Notes under the pieces: generated by a model
The model's database searches: none
Told to the model about the DNA's origin: nothing
Seen by the model: the letters and a program-made list of their open reading frames with translations, nothing else
Translations under genes and position numbers: made by a program
Source of the DNA: Tetramitus jugosus
Lineage: Eukaryota; Heterolobosea; Eutetramitea; Acrasida; Vahlkampfiidae
Length of the DNA: 64,000 nucleotides
Assembly: GCA_937625935.1 (NCBI GenBank)
Contig: OW569378.1
Coordinates: forward strand, 310,001 to 374,000
Direction of reading: 5' to 3'
Shown: in pieces, positions 31,552 through 42,356 of the stretch
Numbering within the stretch: the first letter of the stretch is position 1
How the letters are laid out: every line of letters starts with the position of its first letter

Positions 31552-33021
31552 TTATGTGATGTCAGCCAACTGGACTCTCTCAACCTTGAAGTCTGAGAAA
31601 TGAAAGAAGAGGTCCAGTTCTGGATCTGATAAATGAGAGAGCTCTGGTCTGAACGATCGAATGAGGAACCGAGAAAGATAAGAGTAGTCCTGGTTGGTAG
31701 TTGGTTCCTCGTTAGTGTAATATCGATTAAACCTGGGAATGAATATGGTCTGTTCAGGCTTGACCATGATCGGTGCGTGTTGTGTAAATTGAGAGATCAT
31801 GGTAGAGAATGCCAAGTCGATCATCTCTGGATTCTCATTGACGAATCGGTGGACAGTGGTTGGGATATCATGTGTGTACATGTCCAAGTACTTTTTGTGA
31901 AAGAACGAGCCACTCGTCGTGACTGATAGAGAGCTGAATAAGGCAGAGAATGGATGTCCTTGGAAAACTTGCGCCAGTTCTTTGTCTCTATGTGAGCAAA
32001 TAGCTGAATAGATGAAGTCAACTGTTTTGATTGGTTGAATCCCTAGAGTTTCTTTGTGAACATTCATCAATGGGGCGCACTGCTCAGTGTATGGATCATT
32101 AAACTTTCTCAGTGCAGTATTCAATGAGAATCCAATCAACAAGTTAGGGAACCATTTCCATGTCAGGAATCCATAGTCTACATCCTTTGGATGAACGACA
32201 GTACCGACACGAAGCATAAAAACACATTCCGTTTCAATGAAGGAGTGAGGAGCCAGGATATCGTTCGGAGAAGATCCTGGATTCCAAACAATAGTTAAAG
32301 AAAGCTGCTTCACTTGAGTCTTTCGATCAGAAAATATTGGAGGATTCATCAAAGCATGCTGAAGTAGTCCTAATTGCCTCTTGACGCTGTCAAAAAGCTC
32401 TTTCCTCTTGATATCTCGTTGCCAGAGGACAACTATTTGGTGTACGCGATGTGATTGGGCATATAATCTCACTGATTTTTCCACTTCAGTCAGTAACTTG
32501 CTCACTGAAAGTGATTCGTCTGTGCTTGCCAATGATGAATCAGGTGGTCCAGTATTGGCAATGAGTACCACAGTGTACATGGACAACTTTACCTTGACAT
32601 CCAAGGAGGCATCCTTATGGATAGGATTGGGATTAAACACCCTCTCGATCGCACTATCTGCGTACAGCAGAGTCACATGAGATATTTCTCTAGGTGTGTA
32701 ATCACCTCTCGTGTACATGTACTTGAAGTGACGCACCTCTGAGGAGTTGTAGAGCTGAGAGCCATCATGCTCGTACAACAATCCGTCCATTAATGATCTT
32801 CTGTGGTAGTAATGAGAAGAAGCAATGGATTGAGCTGCATTTTTAGTGATTGGACTCTCATGTTTCTGATCAGATGTGAGGATGGGATCAGATAATAGAG
32901 CTGATGAAGGAGAGCTGAATTGACTCCATTGAACAACAAAGAGTGCAAACAGAATCAATACAATAGCTATCAAGCGAATGTGCTCGTGTTTCATGTTTGA
33001 TTCATTCAATGACAAGGCCAT
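31552..33021 (-). CDS. GT64 (exostosin-like) family protein lacking the DDD motif, type II membrane
   Basis: 489 residues from the ATG at 33021; a second Met (residue 10) directly precedes the anchor. Residues about 14-33 (IRLIAIVLILFALFVVQW) form a signal anchor, as in Golgi glycosyltransferases. The core follows the exostosin C-terminal (GT64) plan: HRVHQIVVLWQ, LTIVWNPGSSPND, FLTWKWFPNLLIGFS and a final block around ENPEMIDLAFSTMISQ. At the place of the metal- and nucleotide-binding Asp triplet it reads FMLRVGTVVHP (residues 271-273 are Arg-Val-Gly), so catalysis as known for GT64 looks unlikely. A GCGC motif at 33034-33043 precedes the start. Confidence 0.65.
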   Translation of the reverse strand: MALSLNESNMKHEHIRLIAIVLILFALFVVQWSQFSSPSSALLSDPILTSDQKHESPITKNAAQSIASSHYYHRRSLMDGLLYEHDGSQLYNSSEVRHFKYMYTRGDYTPREISHVTLLYADSAIERVFNPNPIHKDASLDVKVKLSMYTVVLIANTGPPDSSLASTDESLSVSKLLTEVEKSVRLYAQSHRVHQIVVLWQRDIKRKELFDSVKRQLGLLQHALMNPPIFSDRKTQVKQLSLTIVWNPGSSPNDILAPHSFIETECVFMLRVGTVVHPKDVDYGFLTWKWFPNLLIGFSLNTALRKFNDPYTEQCAPLMNVHKETLGIQPIKTVDFIYSAICSHRDKELAQVFQGHPFSALFSSLSVTTSGSFFHKKYLDMYTHDIPTTVHRFVNENPEMIDLAFSTMISQFTQHAPIMVKPEQTIFIPRFNRYYTNEEPTTNQDYSYLSRFLIRSFRPELSHLSDPELDLFFHFSDFKVERVQLADIT

Positions 33022-33238
33022 CTACTGCTGGTATTTTCGCGCCACTCATGGGTTCAATTCGATAATAAATTTGGACATGAGTTTCCTCTCGGAGCTAAAA
33101 AGTCAAAGAGACCAATCTTGTGAATTTCGTAAAACCATCCAAGAGCCCGAAGCACAAAAAACTCGATCGTCAATTACAACCATCGATCGTCACACAGAGA
33201 TATCATAAAACCAACACACAACAAACAACAACAATAAC

Positions 33239-35206
33239 ATGAAACAAACACAATCCACCATCTTCCATGGTAGCTCTGCTCTCCAGCACCGTCTTAATAT
33301 CCAGGAAGGCAGAAGTCACATTCACAATAGCTTGGTCAACCCTGATCACGTCATGGTCAAGTTTGTGTTGGACGATGTCAACTCTGTTACACCAAGCACT
33401 CCCCATGATAAAGCTTTGACGACAACAACTGTTGATCAACAAGAACAAGATGATCACTTTGTGGCCTCATTGCCCAACAATTACATTTGTTTTGATAAGC
33501 CAGTGACTGGATTGGATCTGATCCATCATGACACGATTCAAAACTATGTCAAGCAACAAAAGAAGAAGACTGATGAGAAGAATGAACTGTTGGCCATCAA
33601 GATTAATCAATTAGCTACCAATATCAACCAAAAAACTTCATTCTCTCAAATCACTGTGAGTCCAATCATGTTCTACAGTGCGACTGGTAATGAGATTTAT
33701 AGAAGATCGTTGGTGTTTGTGTTGGGTATGGCCTTCCAGGAATTGTACCCTGATTTGCACTTGTCTGTTGAGCATGCACTGCACAGAGGCTACATGAGTG
33801 AAGTCGAAGGTTTTGAGCAAATTGAAGAAGAGATGGCTCAGAACATTGAGAACAAGATGAAGGAGATTATTGAGAAGGATTTGCCAATCACTGAAGAAAA
33901 TGTACCATTTGATATGGCACTAGAGTACTTTACAAAGGAGTGCAATAGACCATTCTCCAGTCTGTTGATTATGTCAAAGTTTGCTCAAGCCATCACTGTG
34001 GACAAGTGCGGTGATTACTATGATTTGCACTATCGTCCACTCGTGTACAGAACTGGATTGTTGAAGCACTTTTCATTGGTGCCATACAGACAGGGTATGA
34101 TGCTCAAATTCCCTCCTGATGAGTACAAGTTGGAGTACTCTGGTGAGTCTGAATTGTCAAAGAATTATGCCTGTGAGGCTGAAAAGAAGTCAATTATTGG
34201 TGAATTGGATGAGAGTGATGCTCTTGTTCGTATCTATCAAGAATCCAACTCTTGGGGCAGAATTACTGGCATTCGATGTGCTGGTGAGTTGAATGCTCAA
34301 ATCAGAGACAAGAATATTAAGCACTTTATCGCATTGAATCACGCATTGCACGACTCCAAGATCTCCAAGATTGCCCGTGTCATCTACAAGCAAAGACAAA
34401 ACATTAGACTCGTGTTGGCCGCTGGTCCATCATCATCAGGCAAGACGACGTTTGCCAAAAAGTTGAGTATTCAGATGGAAATGCTAGGATTGAAGCCTGT
34501 GATCCTATCTGTCGACGATTACTACAAGGAGCGTTCTCAATGCCCAAGAGACAAGTTTGGCAACTATGACTTTGAAGTGATTGATGCACTGAGAATCGAT
34601 GTGTTGAACGATCACTTGCACGCACTCTTGTCTGGTGAAGAAGTGGAACCACCAGTGTTTGACTTCAAGATTGGTGCACCGAGACCATCGGGTCGAAAGG
34701 TTCGCATGGGACCAGACTCTGTGCTCGTCATGGAAGGCATCCACTGCCTCAATGACGCACTGACACCAAAGGTCGACTCCAAGAACAAGTTTAGAATCTT
34801 TGTCGCACCCATGACTCAACTCAACTTGGACGAGATGAACTTTGTGAGTCCAACAACCAACAGACTGTTGAGAAGAATTGTGAGAGATTATCATCACAGA
34901 GCTCACTCTGCGGAGCAAACACTGGAGAGGTGGCCCTCTGTTCGCGTCGGAGAACACAAGTACATTTTCCCACACATTACATCGGCCAATGTGATTGTCA
35001 ACACGGCATTGGACTATGAGCTGGCAGTGTTGAAGCCGTATGCAAAGCCATTGTTGAAGATGATTGCACCATCGAGCAATCACTTTAACAGAGCAAAGGA
35101 ACTGTTGGACTTTTTGAACAATTTCCACTCTCTGTCCGACGAGTACATTCCAAGCGATTCTCTGTTGAGAGAGTTCATTGGCAAGTCCTTCTTTGAAGAA
35201 GATTAA
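33239..35206 (+). CDS. Uridine kinase-like P-loop enzyme with N-terminal ThrRS-like region
   Basis: 655 residues from an ATG at 33239, after a CAACA-rich leader. The C-terminal half (from about 385) is a phosphoribulokinase/uridine-kinase domain with Walker A GPSSSGKTTFAKKL (Lys402), ILSVDDYYKERSQCP, the lid-side VFDFKIGAPRPSGRK and VLVMEGIHCLND. The N-terminal half resembles the second additional domain of threonyl-tRNA synthetases (VEHALHRGYM near 180-190), an architecture known in bacteria and many protists. It probably phosphorylates a nucleoside or related hydroxyl substrate with ATP. The substrate is not certain. No introns, no targeting signal. Confidence 0.85.
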   Translation: MKQTQSTIFHGSSALQHRLNIQEGRSHIHNSLVNPDHVMVKFVLDDVNSVTPSTPHDKALTTTTVDQQEQDDHFVASLPNNYICFDKPVTGLDLIHHDTIQNYVKQQKKKTDEKNELLAIKINQLATNINQKTSFSQITVSPIMFYSATGNEIYRRSLVFVLGMAFQELYPDLHLSVEHALHRGYMSEVEGFEQIEEEMAQNIENKMKEIIEKDLPITEENVPFDMALEYFTKECNRPFSSLLIMSKFAQAITVDKCGDYYDLHYRPLVYRTGLLKHFSLVPYRQGMMLKFPPDEYKLEYSGESELSKNYACEAEKKSIIGELDESDALVRIYQESNSWGRITGIRCAGELNAQIRDKNIKHFIALNHALHDSKISKIARVIYKQRQNIRLVLAAGPSSSGKTTFAKKLSIQMEMLGLKPVILSVDDYYKERSQCPRDKFGNYDFEVIDALRIDVLNDHLHALLSGEEVEPPVFDFKIGAPRPSGRKVRMGPDSVLVMEGIHCLNDALTPKVDSKNKFRIFVAPMTQLNLDEMNFVSPTTNRLLRRIVRDYHHRAHSAEQTLERWPSVRVGEHKYIFPHITSANVIVNTALDYELAVLKPYAKPLLKMIAPSSNHFNRAKELLDFLNNFHSLSDEYIPSDSLLREFIGKSFFEED

Positions 35207-35294
35207 AAAGAAAAAAATTAAACCTTGCACACCTCACACCATTAGAATTGGAACGCACACATGATGATAGATGATTGTCATGATTGTCATGTGT

Positions 35295-36092
35295 TTATTG
35301 ATGGAACTCTGGTGGGCGACCACATTCGCGACAAACGAGCTTGAATGCGTGCTTGATGTAAACCTTGCACTCACTGGTTGACTTGTTCTGATCACCATCA
35401 GTTGCCGTGTTCGCATGTTGATCCTTGGACAATTTACAATTGACACATGTGGTCTTCTTCCATTGATGAGGAGAAAAGTTGTCGCATGCACCACTGGCAG
35501 CACTTGTGCTGGTTGTAGTAGTAGTAGCAGCAGCAGGTGTAGCTGACTTTTGTTCAGCAAGCTTCTTCTTTTCTTCCTCTTGTTGTTGCTTTTGCTTTTG
35601 TTGTTGTTGTTGTTGCTCAAGGAGAAGCTTTTGTTTTTGTTCTTGCTCTGCTTGTTCCTTTTGTCGCTTTTGTTCCTCTGCTTCACGTTGTTGCTTCTGA
35701 GCAGCAGCTTCCTTTTGCTGTTGTTCCTCCAGAGCTTTCTTTCTCTGTTGAGCTGCTGCTTCTTCTTCCTCTTGTTGCTGCTTCTTCTTCTTTTCCAATT
35801 CTGCTGCTGCGATTTGTTGAGAGTTGTCAACGACTGCTGCGTCAGCAGTTGGTTGTTTTTGTGGAGTAGGTGTAGCTGTAGCTGTAACAGTAGTAGTGTT
35901 GGTTGTTGTTGTTGTTGTTGATGAAGAGAGTGCTTGACTCACGCCCTTCATTTGTTCAGCAATCAATCGAGTCAAAAATTCCTTCTCTTGAGTCAATTCT
36001 TCAAATTCCAACTCATCAGCGACTTGTTCGAGACGGTTGACAATGATTGTCAATTGTTGATTTACAGCAATGATATCTTGTTCAGAGACCAT
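35295..36092 (-). CDS. Gln/Glu-rich coiled-coil protein with C-terminal Cys zinc-binding motif
   Basis: 265 residues from the ATG at 36092. Residues 1-50 are helical, followed by a Thr-rich stretch and then a long Gln/Glu/Lys/Ala coiled coil (about 85-190). The C-terminal 70 residues contain CDNFSPHQWKKTTCVNCKLS, a downstream His, and KLVCRECGRPPEF, consistent with a small zinc-binding module of the type C..F.P..WKK..C..C. This suggests a protein-interaction adaptor. No family name can be given. Confidence 0.7.
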   Translation of the reverse strand: MVSEQDIIAVNQQLTIIVNRLEQVADELEFEELTQEKEFLTRLIAEQMKGVSQALSSSTTTTTTNTTTVTATATPTPQKQPTADAAVVDNSQQIAAAELEKKKKQQQEEEEAAAQQRKKALEEQQQKEAAAQKQQREAEEQKRQKEQAEQEQKQKLLLEQQQQQQKQKQQQEEEKKKLAEQKSATPAAATTTTTSTSAASGACDNFSPHQWKKTTCVNCKLSKDQHANTATDGDQNKSTSECKVYIKHAFKLVCRECGRPPEFHQ

Positions 36093-36673
36093 GGTTTTGT
36101 TTTTGTATTGGTGATATGTTATGTAAAAAGTGATTGGTTTGTTGTTCGAGTTTGGCCCAACAGGTAAACACAACAAGAAAACGATTGTTGTGGTTCGACA
36201 TCAAGTAGGAGTCACATGTCATAGATTCTACGGGGAAATTTGTGAATGACAGGTTGTGATTTGAAGAGTGATTTGATCGAAAGAGTCGGTATCCGTTCTT
36301 GGGATGTTCCGCTAGTTACAGTCTTCAAGATGTTGAAATATTTCTTTGCTCATGGAGAGCTATAGATTGACTTTGGATCCAAAAAGACTCACTGACCATG
36401 GATGACGCAGTCTGAAAAAAATATTAGCTTCTCAAATGGGAGAATAGCACTTGGGCAGATGGTAAATTTGCTTTGGAGACAGGTCTTCAATCTGTCCACT
36501 AGCGGGACATATTTGTGGCATATTCAATGGTCCACCAATAGATAGTTTATGTGTTGGTGTCTACTATTGAATCCTCCCACCAAGGAAAACAAACCACTTC
36601 AGGTGATTCAAATACTACATTCACAGAGTTAGTACTCTACACTCAGGTAGTTCTTCTTGTTACTTTCAAGACA
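36093..36673. other. Intergenic, no gene seen (581 bases)
   Basis: It lies between divergent starts at 36092 (minus) and 36674 (plus). It is unusually long for this genome, but I see no coding stretch, tRNA or clear repeat. Confidence 0.5.
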
Positions 36674-37012
36674 ATGGTGTCAAGATATTCATTCGTGCTG
36701 GCAATTCTTTTGCTGGTGGTGCTTGTGTTGAGCATTTCATGCAAAGATCAAACATCTACTTCATTCTCCAACAACCCTGCCTCTCCAGAGAAGCAACAAC
36801 AGATGAATCACTCCTTCAAACCTAACTCACAGGCGTTTCCAATGAAACCTGCCTCTGTGGGAGACATCCAAAAATCGACTACTTTCTTTCAATCACTCCA
36901 GGATAGGACTGCCCAAATATTTCGAAACAGTTCTACTTCCAACATGCACTATACATCGATGATTGCTCAGCTAGCAATCATTCTCCTCATGAGTGCGATC
37001 CTTCTGCTGTAA
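36674..37012 (+). CDS. Small secreted or GPI-anchored protein
   Basis: 112 residues from the ATG at 36674 (the longer frame upstream starts without an ATG). Residues 1-22 (MVSRYSFVLAILLLVVLVLS) are a strong signal peptide ending near ISC. The middle is Ser/Asn/Gln-rich with sequons such as NSS and NHS. The last 20 residues (MIAQLAIILLMSAILLL) are hydrophobic and run to the very end with no basic tail, as in GPI-attachment signals. Function is unknown. Confidence 0.6.
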   Translation: MVSRYSFVLAILLLVVLVLSISCKDQTSTSFSNNPASPEKQQQMNHSFKPNSQAFPMKPASVGDIQKSTTFFQSLQDRTAQIFRNSSTSNMHYTSMIAQLAIILLMSAILLL

Positions 37013-37293
37013 AAATCGATAACTCGAAATTTTGGAAAAGACCAACGATCAAAAACTTAGAGATTAGAAAAGTGCGGTTCTTTGGGACAATAATCCTAGG
37101 AACGGATGTCACTGTAGATGCGGCAAATCGGTAATTCCAAAAGGTCCGTCGCCCAAATTCTGGCATAACCCCTACTATCCCCAAAAAGCTTGATTTCTTC
37201 GGGTAAAATATCAAAAACAACTTTGATAGCGTCACAACAACCAACAACAATCGTTTCACTCTATTTTGCATTGTTTCCTCCTTGTTTGATATC

Positions 37294-37911
37294 ATGAGTC
37301 ATCATATCGATTATACTTTTGCTGCTATTTTGGCCACTGGTGGCACGTTTGCCTTCATTAAGAAGAAGGTAAGGATTGCTCATCATTTTTCACTTTTTGT
37401 GTTTTCTTTGATCTCGAAGTTGCAAAATGCAACTTTCATTATACCTGTTTGTTGTTTGTTGTTTTTTGTTTTTTGTTTGATCATTCCTTGATTTTTTGGT
37501 TGACTGTTTTGTTTGCTTACAACATGAATCAATTCCTTCAAATATCAACAGAGCACACCTAGCTTGGTAGGTGGTTTGACATTGGCTGGTGCGTTTGTTG
37601 CCGCTGGTTACATGGTTCATCAAAAGTACGAGTACACAACTGGACATGCGATTGGAACTGGTGCTGGTGCTACTTTGGCTGCTGTTGGTGCAAGCAGATA
37701 TGTCAAGACCAAGAAACCGATGCCATCTTTGGCATTGTTGGGATTGTAAGTTGTTCTGTTGTTCTTATTCTTCTTTGTATCATCGCTTTGTTCACGTACT
37801 AACTCATGTTCTGCTGATCAATTGATTGTAATATCAACCGATAATATGCATAAATAAATACTTAGGGGTTTGGTTGCATGTGCTTATCATGCTATGAAAT
37901 TGACCAAGTAA
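37294..37911 (+). CDS. TMEM14: TMEM14 family membrane protein
   Basis: Three exons, 37294-37368, 37552-37745 and 37866-37911, give 104 residues. The introns are 183 and 120 nt, both with GTAAG donors. The protein shows the TMEM14 pattern of short helices with Gly/Ala faces: AAILATGGTFAFIKKKSTPS, LVGGLTLAGAFVAAGYM, HAIGTGAGATLAAVGASRY and SLALLGLGLVACAYHAMKL. Length is typical for the family (about 100-115). Members sit in mitochondrial or plastid membranes and have been linked to haem or fatty-acid transport. Neither end of the gene is a long open frame, so it is easily missed. Confidence 0.9.
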
Positions 37912-38022
37912 AAGAGAGGGTATATTGCACGACGAAATAATTATTCCACACATGATCAATTTTCCTTCCAGGAAATGTCCGTCCATCAATAAATTAAAGT
38001 CTGATAAGATAAAATCGCTTTA

Positions 38023-39920
38023 CTAACTAAATCTCGTACTTGAACTTGTTTGTGAGAAAGGAAGATTGGAAGATGATGATGAGGAGATGTTTGTGGGCGT
38101 TCGAGAAGCTTCTTGTTGGGTAGGCTTCAATAATCGCTTCGGTATAATCTTATTCTTGAGGTTGGGATCAGATAGCATGCGCAATTCTGAGAATCAACAA
38201 CAATTAACATTAGTACGACGAGTGTGTTAAAAAATACAATGATCATCAAACAAAAAAAACTAAAACTTACCACCAGCAGTAAAATCAAAGAGATTAGGCA
38301 GAGGTTTTCCATTTGGTAATTTCGTTTTAGGGTCCCTCAGTTCATCGAAAAATGGATGAGCCAGGGCATCTATGGGATTCACTCTCTTTGTTGGATTGTA
38401 CTGTAATAGTTGTGTAATGAGATCAATGGCCTCAGGTGGAGGTGCATTTGGCTTCCTGTCTGCGAACACTCGGCTCCATGGATGGGGTTTCACCTGCGGG
38501 AATCTAAACTCCGTATAGTCCTTGTTCATTGATTCGATTTCGGTTTTGGCGGGTGTGCCAAGCACCCGAATAATTTCTACAAGTTGATCCACACTGCTCT
38601 CTCCTGGGAACAGAGGTTGACTGATCAATAGTTCACCAAGCACGCAACCTGCGGACCAGATATCGATGGCAGTCGTGTATTTTGTCGAACCAAAAATCAA
38701 CTCTGGTGCTCTATAGTAGCGAGAGCAAATGTAGGCCACATTTGGCTCATCTCTCACCAATTGTTTAGCACTTCCGAAGTCACAGAGCTTTAGAATGCCC
38801 TTCACAGGATCAATCAACAAGTTTTGAGGCTTAATGTCACGATGACAAATATTGAGAGAGTGTATATAATTTAGAGAGCGGAGCAGTTGATATGTGAACA
38901 GTTTGACGTAAATCATGGGCATAAATGAGTTGTTCTTTGCGTATTGACAGCAGAATCGAAACACAGTATCAGGAACATATTCCAGCACTAGATTCAAGTA
39001 GACTTCATCTGGTCCCTGTTATTTTTTTTGTTGTTAGTATCAATCTTCAATTTTAAAAAGTGATGAATGTGAGAAAAAAAAAGTCACATACCTTGTCTCC
39101 ATTGGAGTAAAAACAGTGCTTCATCTCCACTACGTTTGGATGACCCAACATTTTCATAATTTGAAGCTCTCTGTTCTTAAATCTCTTGTCTTGTAGCACC
39201 TTTTTTATCGCAACAGACTCACCCGTTTCAAACACTTTTGCTAAAAACACAACACCAAAACTACCACTTCCAACTACTCTCTCAGCACTATAATTAATCG
39301 TTTTCCGCTTTCCATCTTGTTGGAAAGAATATGCAGTGTTTGTGACTGGTACTGTTGAGTTGTAGCTCACATTATTGTTGTTGCTGCTGCCATTGTTGTG
39401 ATTCGAGTAATTGTTCGCTGGGTACTTTTGTTTGTTGTTTGTGAGTCTGTTCGAGTCATCTTCAATGTAGTGATGTTGCTGATGCTGATGATGCTGATGA
39501 TGGTTACTTGTTTCTACATGTTGGTGTGGTGGTTCTTCATTATTGATGGATGATGCACGGGTGTTTCTTGGTGGTGCCTGTGTTTTATAGACTGACGATG
39601 ATGTTCGTGACGTCGACGATACTTGACTGTTATCTGTGTGTGTGCACATGTGATGAGTATAGATAGTCATATTGTTGATGATAATTTTTTGGTTGTTATT
39701 ATGACAAGTTCATGATGTGATTTTGTGTTACACTGAGAAGACAGCTTGATTGAACGATTTTGCGAACGCGTTCACTCTCTGCTTTGGCCTCCAAAAAATA
39801 ATGATGTGAGTTTTAATACATACTGGCATGATTGTTTCCATCAAGTCTCATATCATTAAAGTTATTGCTTAAAAAATGGTCGTCATCATGTTGTTGCTGT
39901 TGCTGCTGATGTGGATTCAT
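38023..39920 (-). CDS. GSK3: Glycogen synthase kinase 3
   Basis: Four exons are read: 39920-39824, 39633-39092, 39015-38271 and 38186-38023 (515 residues). All phases close. The first exon ([18 protein letters not shown]) is inferred from a GTATGT donor at 39823 and a CAG acceptor before 39633; otherwise an ATG at 39670 could start the protein. A His/Asn-rich N-terminus of about 145 residues precedes the kinase: [54 protein letters not shown], and the activation loop [20 protein letters not shown] with the regulatory Tyr. The tail matches GSK3 (FDFTAGELRMLSD). It is a central kinase of differentiation and glycogen/Wnt-type signalling. Confidence 0.93.
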
Positions 39921-40414
39921 TTTTTTGTTATTGTTGTTGATGTTGTTCTAAGAGTACAATGATATATGGTTTTGTGTTGTGGAATGATGAAGAAGCGAAT
40001 TTTTGGTCTGTTACCACTGATAAAAAAAGCTGTTCGATTGGTTTTTCGTCCCAACTGTCGCACGCAAGAAATTGGTGTGGTGATGCGTTTTTGGGAGTTG
40101 GCGTTTGCTTCTGATAAGTGTGTTTTTTTTGACTATCTATGGCGACGACGATGTGCTCTTTGACTCGCTGACAATAATTGATGTGCTTGCTGTGTGTTGT
40201 GACTTTGTTTATGGAGAGCGAGCACGACAGAGTCCCTTGAGATGCGATTTGTACGGCCTTGAGTGCAGTCCGCTTCCAATGACAATTTGTTACCCGCCAT
40301 AGTTTACAAAATCCAAAATTACAAATAGAGCGGATTTTTCCCTTCGACTTGGTAAATTCCAGACAGTTGACGAACTGTGGCTGCCCGAAACTCGGCACAA
40401 AAACGCACAGAAGT
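39921..40414. other. Divergent promoter region, no gene seen
   Basis: It lies between the GSK3 first exon and the plus-strand gene at 40415. A 206-codon minus-strand open frame (39928-40548) overlaps the next gene and shows no coding character. Confidence 0.45.
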
Positions 40415-42307
40415 ATGAGAAAGGAAGAGCATGCGACAAGAGCAGACACAAAGCGGCAAGCTAACAATTGGATCTTTCGAACACGGATGCTCTTGCAGCA
40501 CTTGATGGCGAGAATGCCCTCCAGTGATGATATCGATTCATCATCCATGCATCATCAGGTGATGCATATGAATCCCAAGGTGCGATCTTTGTCTTCATCT
40601 TCTGATGGTGGTGTTGATGCAAATGTGAGTGAAGAACTACGAGAGCTATTTCAAAAGTTTCAGTCAGAGCTTGATTTCACAATGACCGAGTTTTTTGATC
40701 CTCCTGTGGTGTCTGTTGCTTCGTTGGATTATTGTGCTGATCAACGCAGGAATCAAGACAGGAGATCACTGGTGCCGAATGTGCATTTCAGTAATTGGAT
40801 GAATGGATCACACAGTGGTCATCACTGGTTTGATCAAATGAATTTTTATGTTCCATTGCATGATTGTGTGAGAATAGAGACAAGGGGGAAGAGTGGTGAT
40901 GACAATGAAGCATCGTTCGTATCGTTGCACACAAACAAAATTCTAAATAGGATAGAAATAGTTTTGTTGATGAATTCTCAACCATTCGAACACATGATAG
41001 ACAAGAGTGCGTTTGATAGGGATTGCAAGCGAATTTTTGGTGATGAGTCGAGCATGACGATTCTATCGAAATATGAAGCATTGAAAACAATGAAATCAAA
41101 ACATATGTTCCTATTCTCATTGTGCCAAAGTTTATTGTCTCAGAATCGAGTTTCAGCATGTATCAACGTGATGAAGTATATGAGTGGAGATGAGCGTTTA
41201 ATAGTGCTTGCATCTTGCTTCTGTTTGATGAAAGTCATGTTATTGGATGAGTGTTTGGAACTCGTAAGCGAAAAAAGTCATTTAATACCTGTGAATATCC
41301 TGTTGTTGGTTCAGTGCTATTGCTATACTTTAATGAATCAATGGAATCACATCAACGATATCATGAAGCAAGTGAATGACATTGTTCATGCAAAGAGTGA
41401 CTCACGAGATGTGTCAATATCTGCTCTGGATAGATACTATTTTTCTTATTTTATGGCCTTGAGTTTTGCAAAGCAAGACAAGTGGAGTGAATGTGTGGAA
41501 TCATGTGAAGACAGTTTAGAGTCTGTGTTAGAGGTATCACCAGACAAAAATGACATTATGATTCGGATTCAACCACTCTTATTGTATGCATATTCGCTGG
41601 GCAAGTGCTATCGATATGAACAGGCAGAGATAACGTTCATTGAGATCACAAAAAATCTGTTTCCCTCAAATGCTCAAGGACACTTGCATTATGCACTATT
41701 TCTAAAGAGGTTTGAGAAAAGATCTGAAGAATATATGAAGCAAGTCCAAGCGGCTATTCAATGCAAAGATGTATTCTTCAATGAATGGAATGAGCAAATT
41801 TGCTCTTCATTGAGTACTTTTGGATCGAGTTCAACAACTCTCAAAGCTCTGAAAAACATTCAACAAATAGCTGACAGTTGTATCAGAAGCTATGGCTTTT
41901 CATTTGATGGAAACAATCAGTCATTGATTACCACAAGTCCCACTGCGCGTAACAAGCAACAACACCAACAAGGTTCGTCCTCTACGATACCACAACACAT
42001 CATACACTGTGCCTTTCTTTATCTGTTGTGTGCCAGAGTGTATGGAAAGCATCTCCAAATGGTGGAGAACGCTTCCAAACTGTACGAGAGAGCCAGTAAT
42101 ATCGAACGGTACTGTTTACAGTTGTTGGCTCAAGATGATGACTCGAGCCAAGAAGAAACAAGAGTATCTCATTGCATCGACCCATTGTCTGTGCACTTCT
42201 TTTACACTCAGCTCATGGGAACAATGATATCATCTCTGTGGATCACCAGAGAAATGTGTCAATACTTTGTCTATTCTGAGCAAGAACATCGGATACCCAA
42301 GCTCTAA
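40415..42307 (+). CDS. Large helical-repeat (TPR-like) protein, unknown function
   Basis: 630 residues from the ATG at 40415; the start could also be at 40487 (MLLQHLMARMPSS). The upstream part of the frame has only a TTG. The C-terminal 450 residues are helical hairpins. These include FLFSLCQSLLSQNRVSACIN, NILLLVQCYCYTLMNQW, YYFSYFMALSFAKQDKW and LLYAYSLGKCYRYEQAEI, with Ala/Gly/Tyr spacing as in TPR units. It is probably a scaffold subunit of a larger complex. I cannot tell which. It ends only 49 bases before the next start. Confidence 0.65.
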   Translation: MRKEEHATRADTKRQANNWIFRTRMLLQHLMARMPSSDDIDSSSMHHQVMHMNPKVRSLSSSSDGGVDANVSEELRELFQKFQSELDFTMTEFFDPPVVSVASLDYCADQRRNQDRRSLVPNVHFSNWMNGSHSGHHWFDQMNFYVPLHDCVRIETRGKSGDDNEASFVSLHTNKILNRIEIVLLMNSQPFEHMIDKSAFDRDCKRIFGDESSMTILSKYEALKTMKSKHMFLFSLCQSLLSQNRVSACINVMKYMSGDERLIVLASCFCLMKVMLLDECLELVSEKSHLIPVNILLLVQCYCYTLMNQWNHINDIMKQVNDIVHAKSDSRDVSISALDRYYFSYFMALSFAKQDKWSECVESCEDSLESVLEVSPDKNDIMIRIQPLLLYAYSLGKCYRYEQAEITFIEITKNLFPSNAQGHLHYALFLKRFEKRSEEYMKQVQAAIQCKDVFFNEWNEQICSSLSTFGSSSTTLKALKNIQQIADSCIRSYGFSFDGNNQSLITTSPTARNKQQHQQGSSSTIPQHIIHCAFLYLLCARVYGKHLQMVENASKLYERASNIERYCLQLLAQDDDSSQEETRVSHCIDPLSVHFFYTQLMGTMISSLWITREMCQYFVYSEQEHRIPKL

Positions 42308-42356
42308 AAAAAGCTCACCTTTTCATTTTTCTTTCAGACGACAAAAGATCAAAAAC

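Noticed and set aside
34505-35230. 241-codon minus-strand open frame
   Set aside because: It is antisense to the uridine-kinase domain, whose motifs are unmistakable on the plus strand.
35234-35830. 198-codon Lys/Arg/Gln-rich minus-strand frame
   Set aside because: It is an out-of-frame reading of the coiled-coil gene's CAG/CAA/GAA-rich sequence.
39928-40548. 206-codon minus-strand open frame
   Set aside because: It overlaps the GSK3 promoter and the start of the plus-strand gene, has no recognisable motif, and is probably chance.
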